A stretch of DNA of 64,000 nucleotides from contig JAUIMM010001255.1 of NCBI GenBank assembly GCA_031769625.1, positions 1 to 64,000 of the forward strand, read 5' to 3'. The DNA is from Taudactylus pleione. Taxonomy: Eukaryota; Chordata; Amphibia; Anura; Myobatrachidae. A model generated the notes under the pieces. That model did no database searches, was not told the DNA's origin, and saw only the letters and a program-made list of their open reading frames with translations. Both the position numbers and the translations under genes were made by a program. The stretch's first letter is position 1. Every line of letters starts with the position of its first letter. Positions 23,357-36,961 of the stretch are shown here, piece after piece.

Positions 23357-26300
23357 TATGCGCTTTTGTTGATTTCATTGCTTTCAATGCATTTTGGCCT
23401 AAAACGAGCATTTGCTGTTTTCTCTCAAACGCAACATGGGAGAAAAACCATTTCACATCACATTTGTGGGTCTTGGTCTTCAACACATCCAGTGAAATTT
23501 TGAGCTGTCTGTGTTTGCTACAAGAGGAGATATCACAAAGTATGCGCTTTTGTTGTTTTCATTGCTTTCAATGCATTTTGGCCTAAAACGTGCATTTGCT
23601 GTTTTCTCTTAAACGCAACATGGGAGAAAAACCATTTCACATCACATTTGTGGGTCTTGGTCTTCAACACATCCAGTGAAATTTTGAGCTGTCTGTGTTT
23701 GCTACAAGAGGAGATATCACAAAGTATGCGCTTTTGTTGATTTCATTGCTTTCAATGCATTTTGGCCTAAAACGAGCATTTGCTGTTTTCTCTTAAACGC
23801 AACATGGGAGAAAAACCATTTCACATCACATTTGTGGGTCTTGGTCTTCAACACATCCAGTGAAATTTTGAGCTGTCTGTGTTTGCTACAAGAGGAGATA
23901 TCACAAAGTATGCGCTTTTGTTGTTTTCATTGCTTTCAATGCATTTTGGCCTAAAACGTGCATTTGCTGTTTTCTCTTAAACGCAACATGGGAGAAAAAC
24001 CATTTCACATCACATTTGTGGGTCTTGGTCTTCAACACATCCAGTGAAATTTTGAGCTGTCTGTGTTTGCTACAAGAGGAGATATCACAAATTATGCACT
24101 TTTGTTGTTTCCATTGCTTTCAATGCATTTTGGCCTAAAACGTGCATTTGCTGTTTTCTCTTAAACACAACATGGGAGAAAAACCATTTCACATCACATT
24201 TGTGGGTCTTGGTCTTCAACACATCCAGTGAAATTTTGAGCTGTCTGTGTTTGCTACAAGAGGAGATATCACAAAGTATGCGCTTTTGTTGTTTTCATTG
24301 CTTTCAATGTATTTTGGCCTAAAACGAGCATTTGCTGTTTTCTCTTAAACGCAACATGGGAGAAAAACCATTTCACATCACATTTGTGGGTCTTGGTCTT
24401 CAACACATCCAGTGAAATTTTGAGCTGTCTGTGTTTGCTACAAGAGGAGATAACACAAAGTATGCGCTTTTGTGTTTCCATTGCTTTCAATGCATTTTGG
24501 CCTAAAACGTGCATTTGCTGTTTTCTCTTAAACGCAACATGGGAGAAAAACCATTTCACATCACATTTGTGGGTCTTGGTCTTCAACACATCCAGTGAAA
24601 TTTTGAGCTGTCTGTGTTTGCTACAAGAGGAGATATCACAAAGTATGCGCTTTTGTTATTTCCATTGCTTTCAATGCATTTTGGCCTAAAACTTGCATTT
24701 GCTGTTTTCTCTTAAACGCAGCATGGGAGAAAAACCATTTCACATCACATTTGTGGGTTATGGTCTTCAACACATCCAGTGAAATTTTGAGCTGTCTGTG
24801 TTTGCTACAAGAGGAGATATCACAAAGTATGCGCTTTTGTTGATTTCATTGCTTTCAATGCATTTTGGCCTAAAACGAGCATTTGCTGTTTTCTCTTAAA
24901 CGAAACATGGGAGAAAAACCATTTCACATCACATTTGTGGGTCTTGGTCTTCAACACATCCAGTGAAATTTTGAGCTGTCTGTGTTTGCTACAAGAGGAG
25001 ATATCACAAAGTATGCGCTTTTGTTGTTTTCATTGCTTTCAATGCATTTTGGCCTAAAACGTGCATTTGCTGTTTTCTCTTAAACGCAACATGGGAGAAA
25101 AACCATTTCACATCACATTTGTGGGTCTTGGTCTTCAACACATCCAGTGAAATTTTGAGCTGTCTGTGTTTGCTACAAGAGGAGATATCACAAAGTATGC
25201 GCTTTTGTTGTTTCCATTGCTTTCAATGCATTTTGGCCTAAAACGTGCATTTGCTGTTTTCTCTTAAACACAATATGGGAGAAAAACCATTTCACATCAC
25301 ATTTGTGGGTCTTGGTCTTCAACACATCCAGTGAAATTTTGAGCTGTCTGTGTTTGCTACAAGAGGAGATATCACAAAGTATGCGCTTTTGTTGTTTTCA
25401 TTGCTTTCAATGCATTTTGGCCTAAAACGAGCATTTGCTGTTTTCTCTTAAATGCAACATGGGAGAAAAACCATTTCACATCACATTTGTGGGTCTTGGT
25501 CTTCAACACATCCAGTGAAATTTTGAGCTGTCTGTGTTTGCTACAAGAGTAGATAACACAAAGTATGCGCTTTTGTGTTTCCATTGCTTTCAATGCATTT
25601 TGGCCTAAAACGTGCATTTGCTGTTTTTTCTTAAACGCAACATGGGAGAAAAACCATTTCACATCACATTTGTGGGTCTTGGTCTTCAACACATCCAGTG
25701 AAATTTTGAGCTGTCTGTGTTTGCTACTAGAGGAGATATCACAAAGTATGCGCTTTTGTTGTTTTCATTGCTTTCAATGCATTTTGGCCTAAAACGAGCA
25801 TTTGCTGTTTTCTCTTAAACGCAACATGGGAGAAAAACCATTTCACATCACATTTGTGGGTCTTGGTCTTCAACACATCCAGTGAAATTTTGAGCTGTCT
25901 GTGTTTGCTACAAGAGGAGATATCACAAAGTATGCGCTTTTGTTATTTCCATTGCTTTCAATGCATTTTGGCCTAAAACTTGCATTTGCTGTTTTCTCTT
26001 AAACGCAACATGGGAGAAAAACCATTTCACATCACATTTGTGGGTTTTGGTCTTCAACACATCCAGTGAAATTTTGAGCTGTCTGTGTTTGCTACAAGAG
26101 GAGATAACACAAAGTATGCGCTTTGGTGTTTCCATTGCTTTCAATGCATTTTGGCCTAAAACGTGCATTTGCTGTTTTCTCTTAAATGCAACATGGGAGA
26201 AAAACCATTTCACATCACATTTGTGGGTCTTGGTCTTCAACACATCCAGTGAAATTTTGAGCTGTCTGTGTTTGCTACAAGAGGAGATATCACAAAGTAT

Positions 26301-28505
26301 GCGCTTTTGTTGATTTCATTGCTTTCAATGCATTTTGGCCTAAAACGAGCATTTGCTGTTTTCTCTTAAACGCAGCATGGGAGAAAAACCATTTCACATC
26401 ACATTTGTGGGTCTTGGTCTTCAACACATCCAGTGAAATTTTGAGCTGTCTGTGTTTGCTACAAGAGGAGATATCACAAAGTATGCGCTTTTGTTGTTTT
26501 CATTGCTTTCAATGCATTTTGGCCTAAAACATGCATTTGCTGTTTTCTCTTAAACGCAACATGGGAGAAAAACCATTTCACATCACATTTGTGGGTCTTG
26601 GTCTTCAACACATCCAGTGAAATTTTGAGCTGTCTGTGTTTGCTACAAGAGGAGATATCACAAAGTATGCGCTTTTTTTGTTTCCATTGCTTTCAATGCA
26701 TTTTGGCCTAAAACGTGCATTTGCTGTTTTCTCTTAAACACAACATGGGAGAAAAACCATTTCACATCACATTTGTGAGTCTTGGTCTTCAACACATCCA
26801 GTGAAATTTTGAGCTGTCTGTGTTTGCTACAAGAGGAGATATCACAAAGTATGCGCTTTTGTTATTTCCATTGCTTTCAATGCATTTTGGCCTAAAACTT
26901 GCATTTGCTGTTTTCTCTTAAACGCAACATGGGAGAAAAACCATTTCACATCACATTTGTGGGTTTTGGTCTTCAACACATCAAGTGAAATTTTGAGCTG
27001 TCTGCGTTTGCTACAAGAGGAGATAACACAAAGTATGCGCTTTTGTTGTTTCCATTGCTTTCAATGCATTTTGGCCTAAAACGTGCATTTGCTGTTTTCT
27101 CTTAAACGCAGCATGGGAGAAAAACCATTTCACATCACATTTGTGGGTCTTGGTCTTCAACACATCCAGTGAAATTTTGAGCTGTCTGTGTTTGCTACAA
27201 GAGGAGATATCACAAAGTATGCGCTTTTGTTGTTTTCATTGCTTTCAATGCATTTTGGCCTAAAACATGCATTTGCTATTTTCTCTTAAACGCAACATGG
27301 GAGAAAAAACATTTCACATCACATTTGTGGGTCTTGGTCTTCAACACATCCAGTGAAATTTTGAGCTGTCTGTGTTTGCTACTAGAGGAGATATCACAAA
27401 GTATGCGCTTTTGTTGTTTTCATTGCTTTCAATGCATTTTGGCCTAAAACGAGCATTTGCTGTTTTCTCTTAAACGCAACATGGGAGAAAAACCATTTCA
27501 CATCACATTTGTGGGTCTTGGTCTTCAACACATCCAGTGAAATTTTGAGCTGTCTGTGTTTGCTACAAGAGGAGATATCACAAAGTATGCGCTTTTGTTG
27601 ATTTCATTGCTTTCAATGCATTTTGGCCTAAAACGAGCATTTGCTGTTTTCTCTCAAACGCAACATGGGAGAAAAACCATTTCACATCACATTTGTGGGT
27701 CTTGGTCTTCAACACATCCAGTGAAATTTTGAGCTGTCTGTGTTTGCTACAAGAGGAGATATCACAAAGTATGCGCTTTTGTTGTTTTCATTGCTTTCAA
27801 TGCATTTTGGCCTAAAACGTGCATTTGCTGTTTTCTCTTAAACGCAACATGGGAGAAAAACCATTTCACATCACATTTGTGGGTCTTGGTCTTCAACACA
27901 TCCAGTGAAATTTTGAGCTGTCTGTGTTTGCTACAAGAGGAGATATCACAAAGTATGCGCTTTTGTTGATTTCATTGCTTTCAATGCATTTTGGCCTAAA
28001 ACGAGCATTTGCTGTTTTCTCTTAAACGCAACATGGGAGAAAAACCATTTCACATCACATTTGTGGGTCTTGGTCTTCAACACATCCAGTGAAATTTTGA
28101 GCTGTCTGTGTTTGCTACAAGAGGAGATATCACAAAGTATGCGCTTTTGTTGTTTTCATTGCTTTCAATGCATTTTGGCCTAAAACGTGCATTTGCTGTT
28201 TTCTCTTAAACGCAACATGGGAGAAAAACCATTTCACATCACATTTGTGGGTCTTGGTCTTCAACACATCCAGTGAAATTTTGAGCTGTCTGTGTTTGCT
28301 ACAAGAGGAGATATCACAAAGTATGCACTTTTGTTGTTTCCATTGCTTTCAATGCATTTTGGCCTAAAACGTGCATTTGCTGTTTTCTCTTAAACACAAC
28401 ATGGGAGAAAAACCATTTCACATCACATTTGTGGGTCTTGGTCTTCAACACATCCAGTGAAATTTTGAGCTGTCTGTGTTTGCTACAAGAGGAGATATCA
28501 CAAAG
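23357..28505 (+). repeat. 23-monomer higher-order unit (4229 bp), first copy
   Basis: 24277-28505 is one 23-monomer unit that begins with a class A copy carrying AATGTATTTT. The repeat starts at 28506 with the same private variant. The match extends upstream: 23357-24276 (E with TCAAACGC, A, E, A, B with TGCAC and AAACAC) equals 27586-28505. Markers inside the unit are GAGTAGATAAC near 25550, the D with GCTTTGGTG at 26115, the B with GCTTTTTTTG at 26666, and the C with CATCAAGTG and CTGCG at 26850. Confidence 0.88.
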
Positions 28506-31500
28506 TATGCGCTTTTGTTGTTTTCATTGCTTTCAATGTATTTTGGCCTAAAACGAGCATTTGCTGTTTTCTCTTAAACGCAACATGGGAGAAAAACCAT
28601 TTCACATCACATTTGTGGGTCTTGGTCTTCAACACATCCAGTGAAATTTTGAGCTGTCTGTGTTTGCTACAAGAGGAGATAACACAAAGTATGCGCTTTT
28701 GTGTTTCCATTGCTTTCAATGCATTTTGGCCTAAAACGTGCATTTGCTGTTTTCTCTTAAACGCAACATGGGAGAAAAACCATTTCACATCACATTTGTG
28801 GGTCTTGGTCTTCAACACATCCAGTGAAATTTTGAGCTGTCTGTGTTTGCTACAAGAGGAGATATCACAAAGTATGCGCTTTTGTTATTTCCATTGCTTT
28901 CAATGCATTTTGGCCTAAAACTTGCATTTGCTGTTTTCTCTTAAACGCAGCATGGGAGAAAAACCATTTCACATCACATTTGTGGGTTTTGGTCTTCAAC
29001 ACATCCATTGAAATTTTGAGCTGTCTGTGTTTGCTACAAGAGGAGATATCACAAAGTATGCGCTTTTGTTGATTTCATTGCTTTCAATGCATTTTGGCCT
29101 AAAACGAGCATTTGCTGTTTTCTCTTAAACGCAACATGGGAGAAAAACCATTTCACATCACATTTGTGGGTCTTGGTCTTCAACACATCCAGTGAAATTT
29201 TGAGCTGTCTGTGTTTGCTACAAGAGGAGATATCACAAAGTATGCGCTTTTGTTGTTTTCATTGCTTTCAATGCATTTTGGCCTAAAACGTGCATTTGCT
29301 GTTTTCTCTTAAACGCAACATGGGAGAAAAACCATTTCACATCACATTTGTGGGTCTTGGTCTTCAACACATCCAGTGAAATTTTGAGCTGTCTGTGTTT
29401 GCTACAAGAGGAGATATCACAAAGTATGCGCTTTTGTTGTTTCCATTGCTTTCAATGCATTTTGGCCTAAAACGTGCATTTGCTGTTTTCTCTTAAACAC
29501 AATATGGGAGAAAAACCATTTCACATCACATTTGTGGGTCTTGGTCTTCAACACATCCAGTGAAATTTTGAGCTGTCTGTGTTTGCTATAAGAGGAGATA
29601 TCACAAAGTATGCGCTTTTGTTGTTTTCATTGCTTTCAATGCATTTTGGCCTAAAACGAGCATTTGCTGTTTTCTCTTAAACGCAACATGGGAGAAAAAC
29701 CATTTCACATCACATTTGTGGGTCTTGGTCTTCAACACATCCAGTGAAATTTTGAGCTGTCTGTGTTTGCTACAAGAGTAGATAACACAAAGTATGCGCT
29801 TTTGTGTTTCCATTGCTTTCAATGCATTTTGGCCTAAAACGTGCATTTGCTGTTTTCTCTTAAACGCAACATGGGAGAAAAACCATTTCACATCACATTT
29901 GTGGGTCTTGGTCTTCAACACATCCAGTGAAATTTTGAGCTGTCTGTGTTTGCTACTAGAGGAGATATCACAAAGTATGCGCTTTTGTTGTTTTCATTGC
30001 TTTCAATGCATTTTGGCCTAAAACGAGCATTTGCTGTTTTCTCTTAAACGCAACATGGGAGAAAAACCATTTCACATCACATTTGTGGGTCTTGGTCTTC
30101 AACACATCCAGTGAAATTTTGAGCTGTCTGTGTTTGCTACAAGAGGAGATATCACAAAGTATGCGCTTTTGTTATTTCCATTGCTTTCAATGCATTTTGG
30201 CCTAAAACTTGCATTTGCTGTTTTCTCTTAAACGCAACATGGGAGAAAAACCATTTCACATCACATTTGTGGGTTTTGGTCTTCAACACATCCAGTGAAA
30301 TTTTGAGCTGTCTGTGTTTGCTACAAGAGGAGATAACACAAAGTATGCGCTTTGGTGTTTCCATTGCTTTCAATGCATTTTGGCCTAAAACGTGCATTTG
30401 CTGTTTTCTCTTAAATGCAACATGGGGGAAAAACCATTTCACATCACATTTGTGGGTCTTGGTCTTCAACACATCCAGTGAAATTTTGAGCTGTCTGTGT
30501 TTGCTACAAGAGGAGATATCACAAAGTATGCGCTTTTGTTGATTTCATTGCTTTCAATGCATTTTGGCCTAAAACGAGCATTTGCTGTTTTCTCTTAAAC
30601 GCAGCATGGGAGAAAAACCATTTCACATCACATTTGTGGGTCTTGGTCTTCAACACATCCAGTGAAATTTTGAGCTGTCTGTGTTTGCTACAAGAGGAGA
30701 TATCACAAAGTATGCGCTTTTGTTGTTTTCATTGCTTTCAATGCATTTTGGCCTAAAACATGCATTTGCTGTTTTCTCTTAAACGCAACATGGGAGAAAA
30801 ACCATTTCACATCACATTTGTGGGTCTTGGTCTTCAACACATCCAGTGAAATTTTGAGCTGTCTGTGTTTGCTACAAGAGGAGATATCACAAAGTATGCG
30901 CTTTTGTTGTTTTCATTGCTTTCAATGCATTTTGGCCTAAAACGTGCATTTGCTGTTTTCTCTTAAACGCAACATGGGAGAAAAACCATTTCACATCACA
31001 TTTGTGGGTCTTGGTCTTCAACACATCCAGTGAAATTTTGAGCTGTCTGTGTTTGCTACAAGAGGAGATATCACAAAGTATGCACTTTTGTTGTTTCCAT
31101 TGCTTTCAATGCATTTTGGCCTAAAACGTGCATTTGCTGTTTTCTCTTAAACACAACATGGGAGAAAAACCATTTCACATCACATTTGTGGGTCTTGGTC
31201 TTCAACACATCCAGTGAAATTTTGAGCTGTCTGTGTTTGCTACAAGAGGAGATATCACAAAGTATGCGCTTTTGTTGTTTTCATTGCTTTCAATGTATTT
31301 TGGCCTAAAACGAGCATTTGCTGTTTTCTCTTAAACGCAACATGGGAGAAAAACCATTTCACATCACATTTGTGGGTCTTGGTCTTCAACACATCCAGTG
31401 AAATTTTGAGCTGTCTGTGTTTGCTACAAGAGGAGATAACACAAAGTATGCGCTTTTGTGTTTCCATTGCTTTCAATGCATTTTGGCCTAAAACGTGCAT

Positions 31501-34019
31501 TTGCTGTTTTCTCTTAAACGCAACATGGGAGAAAAACCATTTCACATCACATTTGTGGGTCTTGGTCTTCAACACATCCAGTGAAATTTTGAGCTGTCTG
31601 TGTTTGCTACAAGAGGAGATATCACAAAGTATGCGCTTTTGTTATTTCCATTGCTTTCAATGCATTTTGGCCTAAAACTTGCATTTGCTGTTTTCTCTTA
31701 AACGCAGCATGGGAGAAAAACCATTTCACATCACATTTGTGGGTTTTGGTCTTCAACACATCCATTGAAATTTTGAGCTGTCTGTGTTTGCTACAAGAGG
31801 AGATATCACAAAGTATGCGCTTTTGTTGATTTCATTGCTTTCAATGCATTTTGGCCTAAAACGAGCATTTGCTGTTTTCTCTTAAACGCAACATGGGAGA
31901 AAAACCATTTCACATCACATTTGTGGGTCTTGGTCTTCAACACATCCAGTGAAATTTTGAGCTGTCTGTGTTTGCTACAAGAGGAGATATCACAAAGTAT
32001 GCGCTTTTGTTGTTTTCATTGCTTTCAATGCATTTTGGCCTAAAACGTGCATTTGCTGTTTTCTCTTAAACGCAACATGGGAGAAAAACCATTTCACATC
32101 ACATTTGTGGGTCTTGGTCTTCAACACATCCAGTGAAATTTTGAGCTGTCTGTGTTTGCTACAAGAGGAGATATCACAAAGTATGCGCTTTTGTTGTTTC
32201 CATTGCTTTCAATGCATTTTGGCCTAAAACGTGCATTTGCTGTTTTCTCTTAAACACAATATGGGAGAAAAACCATTTCACATCACATTTGTGGGTCTTG
32301 GTCTTCAACACATCCAGTGAAATTTTGAGCTGTCTGTGTTTGCTATAAGAGGAGATATCACAAAGTATGCGCTTTTGTTGTTTTCATTGCTTTCAATGCA
32401 TTTTGGCCTAAAACGAGCATTTGCTGTTTTCTCTTAAACGCAACATGGGAGAAAAACCATTTCACATCACATTTGTGGGTCTTGGTCTTCAACACATCCA
32501 GTGAAATTTTGAGCTGTCTGTGTTTGCTACAAGAGTAGATAACACAAAGTATGCGCTTTTGTGTTTCCATTGCTTTCAATGCATTTTGGCCTAAAACGTG
32601 CATTTGCTGTTTTCTCTTAAACGCAACATGGGAGAAAAACCATTTCACATCACATTTGTGGGTCTTGGTCTTCAACACATCCAGTGAAATTTTGAGCTGT
32701 CTGTGTTTGCTACTAGAGGAGATATCACAAAGTATGCGCTTTTGTTGTTTTCATTGCTTTCAATGCATTTTGGCCTAAAACGAGCATTTGCTGTTTTCTC
32801 TTAAACGCAACATGGGAGAAAAACCATTTCACATCACATTTGTGGGTCTTGGTCTTCAACACATCCAGTGAAATTTTGAGCTGTCTGTGTTTGCTACAAG
32901 AGGAGATATCACAAAGTATGCGCTTTTGTTATTTCCATTGCTTTCAATGCATTTTGGCCTAAAACTTGCATTTGCTGTTTTCTCTTAAACGCAACATGGG
33001 AGAAAAACCATTTCACATCACATTTGTGGGTTTTGGTCTTCAACACATCCAGTGAAATTTTGAGCTGTCTGTGTTTGCTACAAGAGGAGATAACACAAAG
33101 TATGCGCTTTGGTGTTTCCATTGCTTTCAATGCATTTTGGCCTAAAACGTGCATTTGCTGTTTTCTCTTAAATGCAACATGGGGGAAAAACCATTTCACA
33201 TCACATTTGTGGGTCTTGGTCTTCAACACATCCAGTGAAATTTTGAGCTGTCTGTGTTTGCTACAAGAGGAGATATCACAAAGTATGCGCTTTTGTTGAT
33301 TTCATTGCTTTCAATGCATTTTGGCCTAAAACGAGCATTTGCTGTTTTCTCTTAAACGCAGCATGGGAGAAAAACCATTTCACATCACATTTGTGGGTCT
33401 TGGTCTTCAACACATCCAGTGAAATTTTGAGCTGTCTGTGTTTGCTACAAGAGGAGATATCACAAAGTATGCGCTTTTGTTGTTTTCATTGCTTTCAATG
33501 CATTTTGGCCTAAAACATGCATTTGCTGTTTTCTCTTAAACGCAACATGGGAGAAAAACCATTTCACATCACATTTGTGGGTCTTGGTCTTCAACACATC
33601 CAGTGAAATTTTGAGCTGTCTGTGTTTGCTACAAGAGGAGATATCACAAAGTATGCGCTTTTTTTGTTTCCATTGCTTTCAATGCATTTTGGCCTAAAAC
33701 GTGCATTTGCTGTTTTCTCTTAAACACAACATGGGAGAAAAACCATTTCACATCACATTTGTGGGTCTTGGTCTTCAACACATCCAGTGAAATTTTGAGC
33801 TGTCTGTGTTTGCTACAAGAGGAGATATCACAAAGTATGCGCTTTTGTTATTTCCATTGCTTTCAATGCATTTTGGCCTAAAACTTGCATTTGCTGTTTT
33901 CTCTTAAACGCAACATGGGAGAAAAACCATTTCACATCACATTTGTGGGTTTTGGTCTTCAACACATCAAGTGAAATTTTGAGCTGTCTGCGTTTGCTAC
34001 AAGAGGAGATAACACAAAG
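28506..34019 (+). repeat. Two tandem 15-monomer units, 2757 bp each
   Basis: 28506-31262 and 31263-34019 are consecutive copies. Shared private variants are AATGTATTTT, CATCCATTG, CTATAAGAGG, AACACAATATG, GAGTAGATAAC, GCTTTGGTG and CATGGGGGAA. All match over the first 13 monomers (28506-30894 and 31263-33651), after which the order differs. Relative to the 4229-bp unit, the first 15-mer lacks the counterparts of 26666-28137, exactly eight 184-bp monomers. Confidence 0.92.
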
Positions 34020-34571
34020 TATGCGCTTTTGTTGTTTCCATTGCTTTCAATGCATTTTGGCCTAAAACATGCATTTGCTGTTTTCTCTTAAACGCAGCAT
34101 GGGAGAAAAACCATTTCACATCACATTTGTGGGTCTTGGTCTTCAACACATCCAGTGAAATTTTGAGCTGTCTGTGTTTGCTACAAGAGGAGATATCACA
34201 AAGTATGCGCTTTTGTTGTTTTCATTGCTTTCAATGCATTTTGGCCTAAAACTTGCATTTGCTGTTTTCTCTTAAACGCAACATGGGAGAAAAACCATTT
34301 CACATCACATTTGTGGGTCTTGGTCTTCAACACATCCAGTGAAATTTTGAGCTGTCTGTGTTTGCTACAAGAGGAGATATCAGAAAGTATGCGCTTTTGT
34401 TATTTCCATTGCTTTCAATGCATTTTGGCCTAAAACGTGCATTTGCTGTTTTCTCTTAAACGCAACATGGGAGAAAAACCATTTCACATCACATTTGTGG
34501 GTCTTGGTCTTCAACACATCCAGTGAAATTTTGAGCTGTCTGTGTTTGCTACAAGAGGAGATATCACAAAG
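33836..34571 (+). repeat. C-B-A-C four-monomer module (736 bp), typical copy
   Basis: The module is C(cTTGC, GGGTTTT, CATCAAGTG, CTGCG, GATAAC), B(cATGC, usually AGCATGGG), A(cGTGC or cTTGC, ends GATATCAG), C(cGTGC). Further copies start at 35306, 36042, 37696, 41004, 47072, 49094, 51484 and 61595; copies lacking CATCAAGTG start at 55344 and 63250. Related C-B-A orders with different A units lie at 26850 and 43394. It is rare in the left 23 kb, where only a precursor-like form occurs at 11219. Confidence 0.87.
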
Positions 34572-36961
34572 TATGCGCTTTTGTTATTTCCATTGCTTTC
34601 AATGCATTTTGGCCTAAAACTTGCATTTGCTGTTTTCTCTTAAACGCAGCATGGGAGAAAAACCATTTCACATCACATTTGTGGGTTTTGGTCTTCAACA
34701 CATCCAGTGAAATTTTGAGCTGTCTGTGTTTGCTACAAGAGGAGATAACACAAAGTATGCGCTTTTGTGTTTCCATTGCTTTCAATGCATTTTGGCCTAA
34801 AACGTGCATTTGCTGTTTTCTCTCAAACGCAACATGGGAGAAAAACCATTTCACATCACATTTGTGGGTCTTGGTCTTCAACACATCCAGTGAAATTTTG
34901 AGCTGTCTGTGTTTGCTACAAGAGGAGATATCACAAAGTATGCGCTTTTGTTATTTCCATTGCTTTCAATGCATTTTGGCCTAAAACTTGCATTTGCTGT
35001 TTTCTCTTAAACGCAGCATGGGAGAAAAACCATTTCACATCACATTTGTGGGTTTTGGTCTTCAACACATCCAGTGAAATTTTGAGCTGTCTGTGTTTGC
35101 TACAAGAGGAGATAACACAAAGTATGCGCTTTTGTGTTTCCATTGCTTTCAATGCATTTTGGCCTAAAACGTGCATTTGCTGTTTTCTCTTAAACACAAC
35201 ATGGGAGAAAAACCATTTCACATCACATTTGTGGGTCGTGGTCTTCAACACATCCAGTGAAATTTTGAGCTGTCTGTGTTTGCTACAAGAGGAGATATCA
35301 CAAAGTATGCGCTTTTGTTATTTCCATTGCTTTCAATGCATTTTGGCCTAAAACTTGCATTTGCTGTTTTCTCTTAAACGCAACATGGGAGAAAAACCAT
35401 TTCACATCACATTTGTGGGTTTTGGTCTTCAACACATCAAGTGAAATTTTGAGCTGTCTGCGTTTGCTACAAGAGGAGATAACACAAAGTATGCGCTTTT
35501 GTTGTTTCCATTGCTTTCAATGCATTTTGGCCTAAAACATGCATTTGCTGTTTTCTCTTAAACGCAGCATGGGAGAAAAACCATTTCACATCACATTTGT
35601 GGGTCTTGGTCTTCAACACATCCAGTGAAATTTTGAGCTGTCTGTGTTTGCTACAAGAGGAGATATCACAAAGTATGCGCTTTTGTTGTTTTCATTGCTT
35701 TCAATGCATTTTGGCCTAAAACGTGCATTTGCTGTTTTCTCTTAAACGCAACATGGGAGAAAAACCATTTCACATCACATTTGTGGGTCTTGGTCTTCAA
35801 CACATCCAGTGAAATTTTGAGCTGTCTGTGTTTGCTACAAGAGGAGATATCAGAAAGTATGCGCTTTTGTTATTTCCATTGCTTTCAATGCATTTTGGCC
35901 TAAAACGTGCATTTGCTGTTTTCTCTTAAACGCAACATGGGAGAAAAACCATTTCACATCACATTTGTGGGTTTTGGTCTTCAACACATCCAGTGAAATT
36001 TTGAGCTGTCTGTGTTTGCTACAAGAGGAGATATCACAAAGTATGCGCTTTTGTTATTTCCATTGCTTTCAATGCATTTTGGCCTAAAACTTGCATTTGC
36101 TGTTTTCTCTTAAACGCAACATGGGAGAAAAACCATTTCACATCACATTTGTGGGTTTTGGTCTTCAACACATCAAGTGAAATTTTGAGCTGTCTGCGTT
36201 TGCTACAAGAGGAGATAACACAAAGTATGCGCTTTTGTTGTTTCCATTGCTTTCAATGCATTTTGGCCTAAAACATGCATTTGCTGTTTTCTCTTAAACG
36301 CAGCATGGGAGAAAAACCATTTCACATCACATTTGTGGGTCTTGGTCTTCAACACATCCAGTGAAATTTTGAGCTGTCTGTGTTTGCTACAAGAGGAGAT
36401 ATCACAAAGTATGCGCTTTTGTTGTTTTCATTGCTTTCAATGCATTTTGGCCTAAAACTTGCATTTGCTGTTTTCTCTTAAACGCAACATGGGAGAAAAA
36501 CCATTTCACATCACATTTGTGGGTCTTGGTCTTCAACACATCCAGTGAAATTTTGAGCTGTCTGTGTTTGCTACAAGAGGAGATATCAGAAAGTATGCGC
36601 TTTTGTTATTTCCATTGCTTTCAATGCATTTTGGCCTAAAACGTGCATTTGCTGTTTTCTCTTAAACGCAACATGGGAGAAAAACCATTTCACATCACAT
36701 TTGTGGGTTTTGGTCTTCAACACATCCAGTGAAATTTTGAGCTGTCTGTGTTTGCTACAAGAGGAGATAACACAAAGTATGCGCTTTTGTTGTTTCCATT
36801 GCTTTCAATGCATTTTGGCCTAAAAGGTGCATTTGCTGTTTTCTCTTATACGCAACATGGGAGAAAAACCATTTCACATCACATTTGTGGGTCTTGGTCT
36901 TCAACACATCCAGTGAAATTTTGAGCTGTCTGTGTTTGCTACAAGAGGAGATATCACAAAG
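34020..36961 (+). repeat. 13-monomer unit (2390 bp), copy 1, and its entry
   Basis: The unit 34572-36961 contains C, D(TCAAACGC), C, D(AAACAC, GGGTCGTGG), then the C-B-A-C module twice (35306-36041 and 36042-36777) and B(GGTGC, TTATACGC). The first module has A with cGTGC and the second has A with cTTGC. The cTTGC form also occurs in the module at 33836-34571 just upstream, so the module itself has been tandemly duplicated. Confidence 0.88.

Noticed and set aside
26600..26720. T7 run (GCTTTTTTTG) as a terminator or promoter element
   Set aside because: It is a one-base G-to-T change in the usual CTTTTGTTG tract of one class B sub-variant, repeated by duplication (13794, 26666, 33652, 43210, 46888, 55160, 61411). 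No gene lies nearby.
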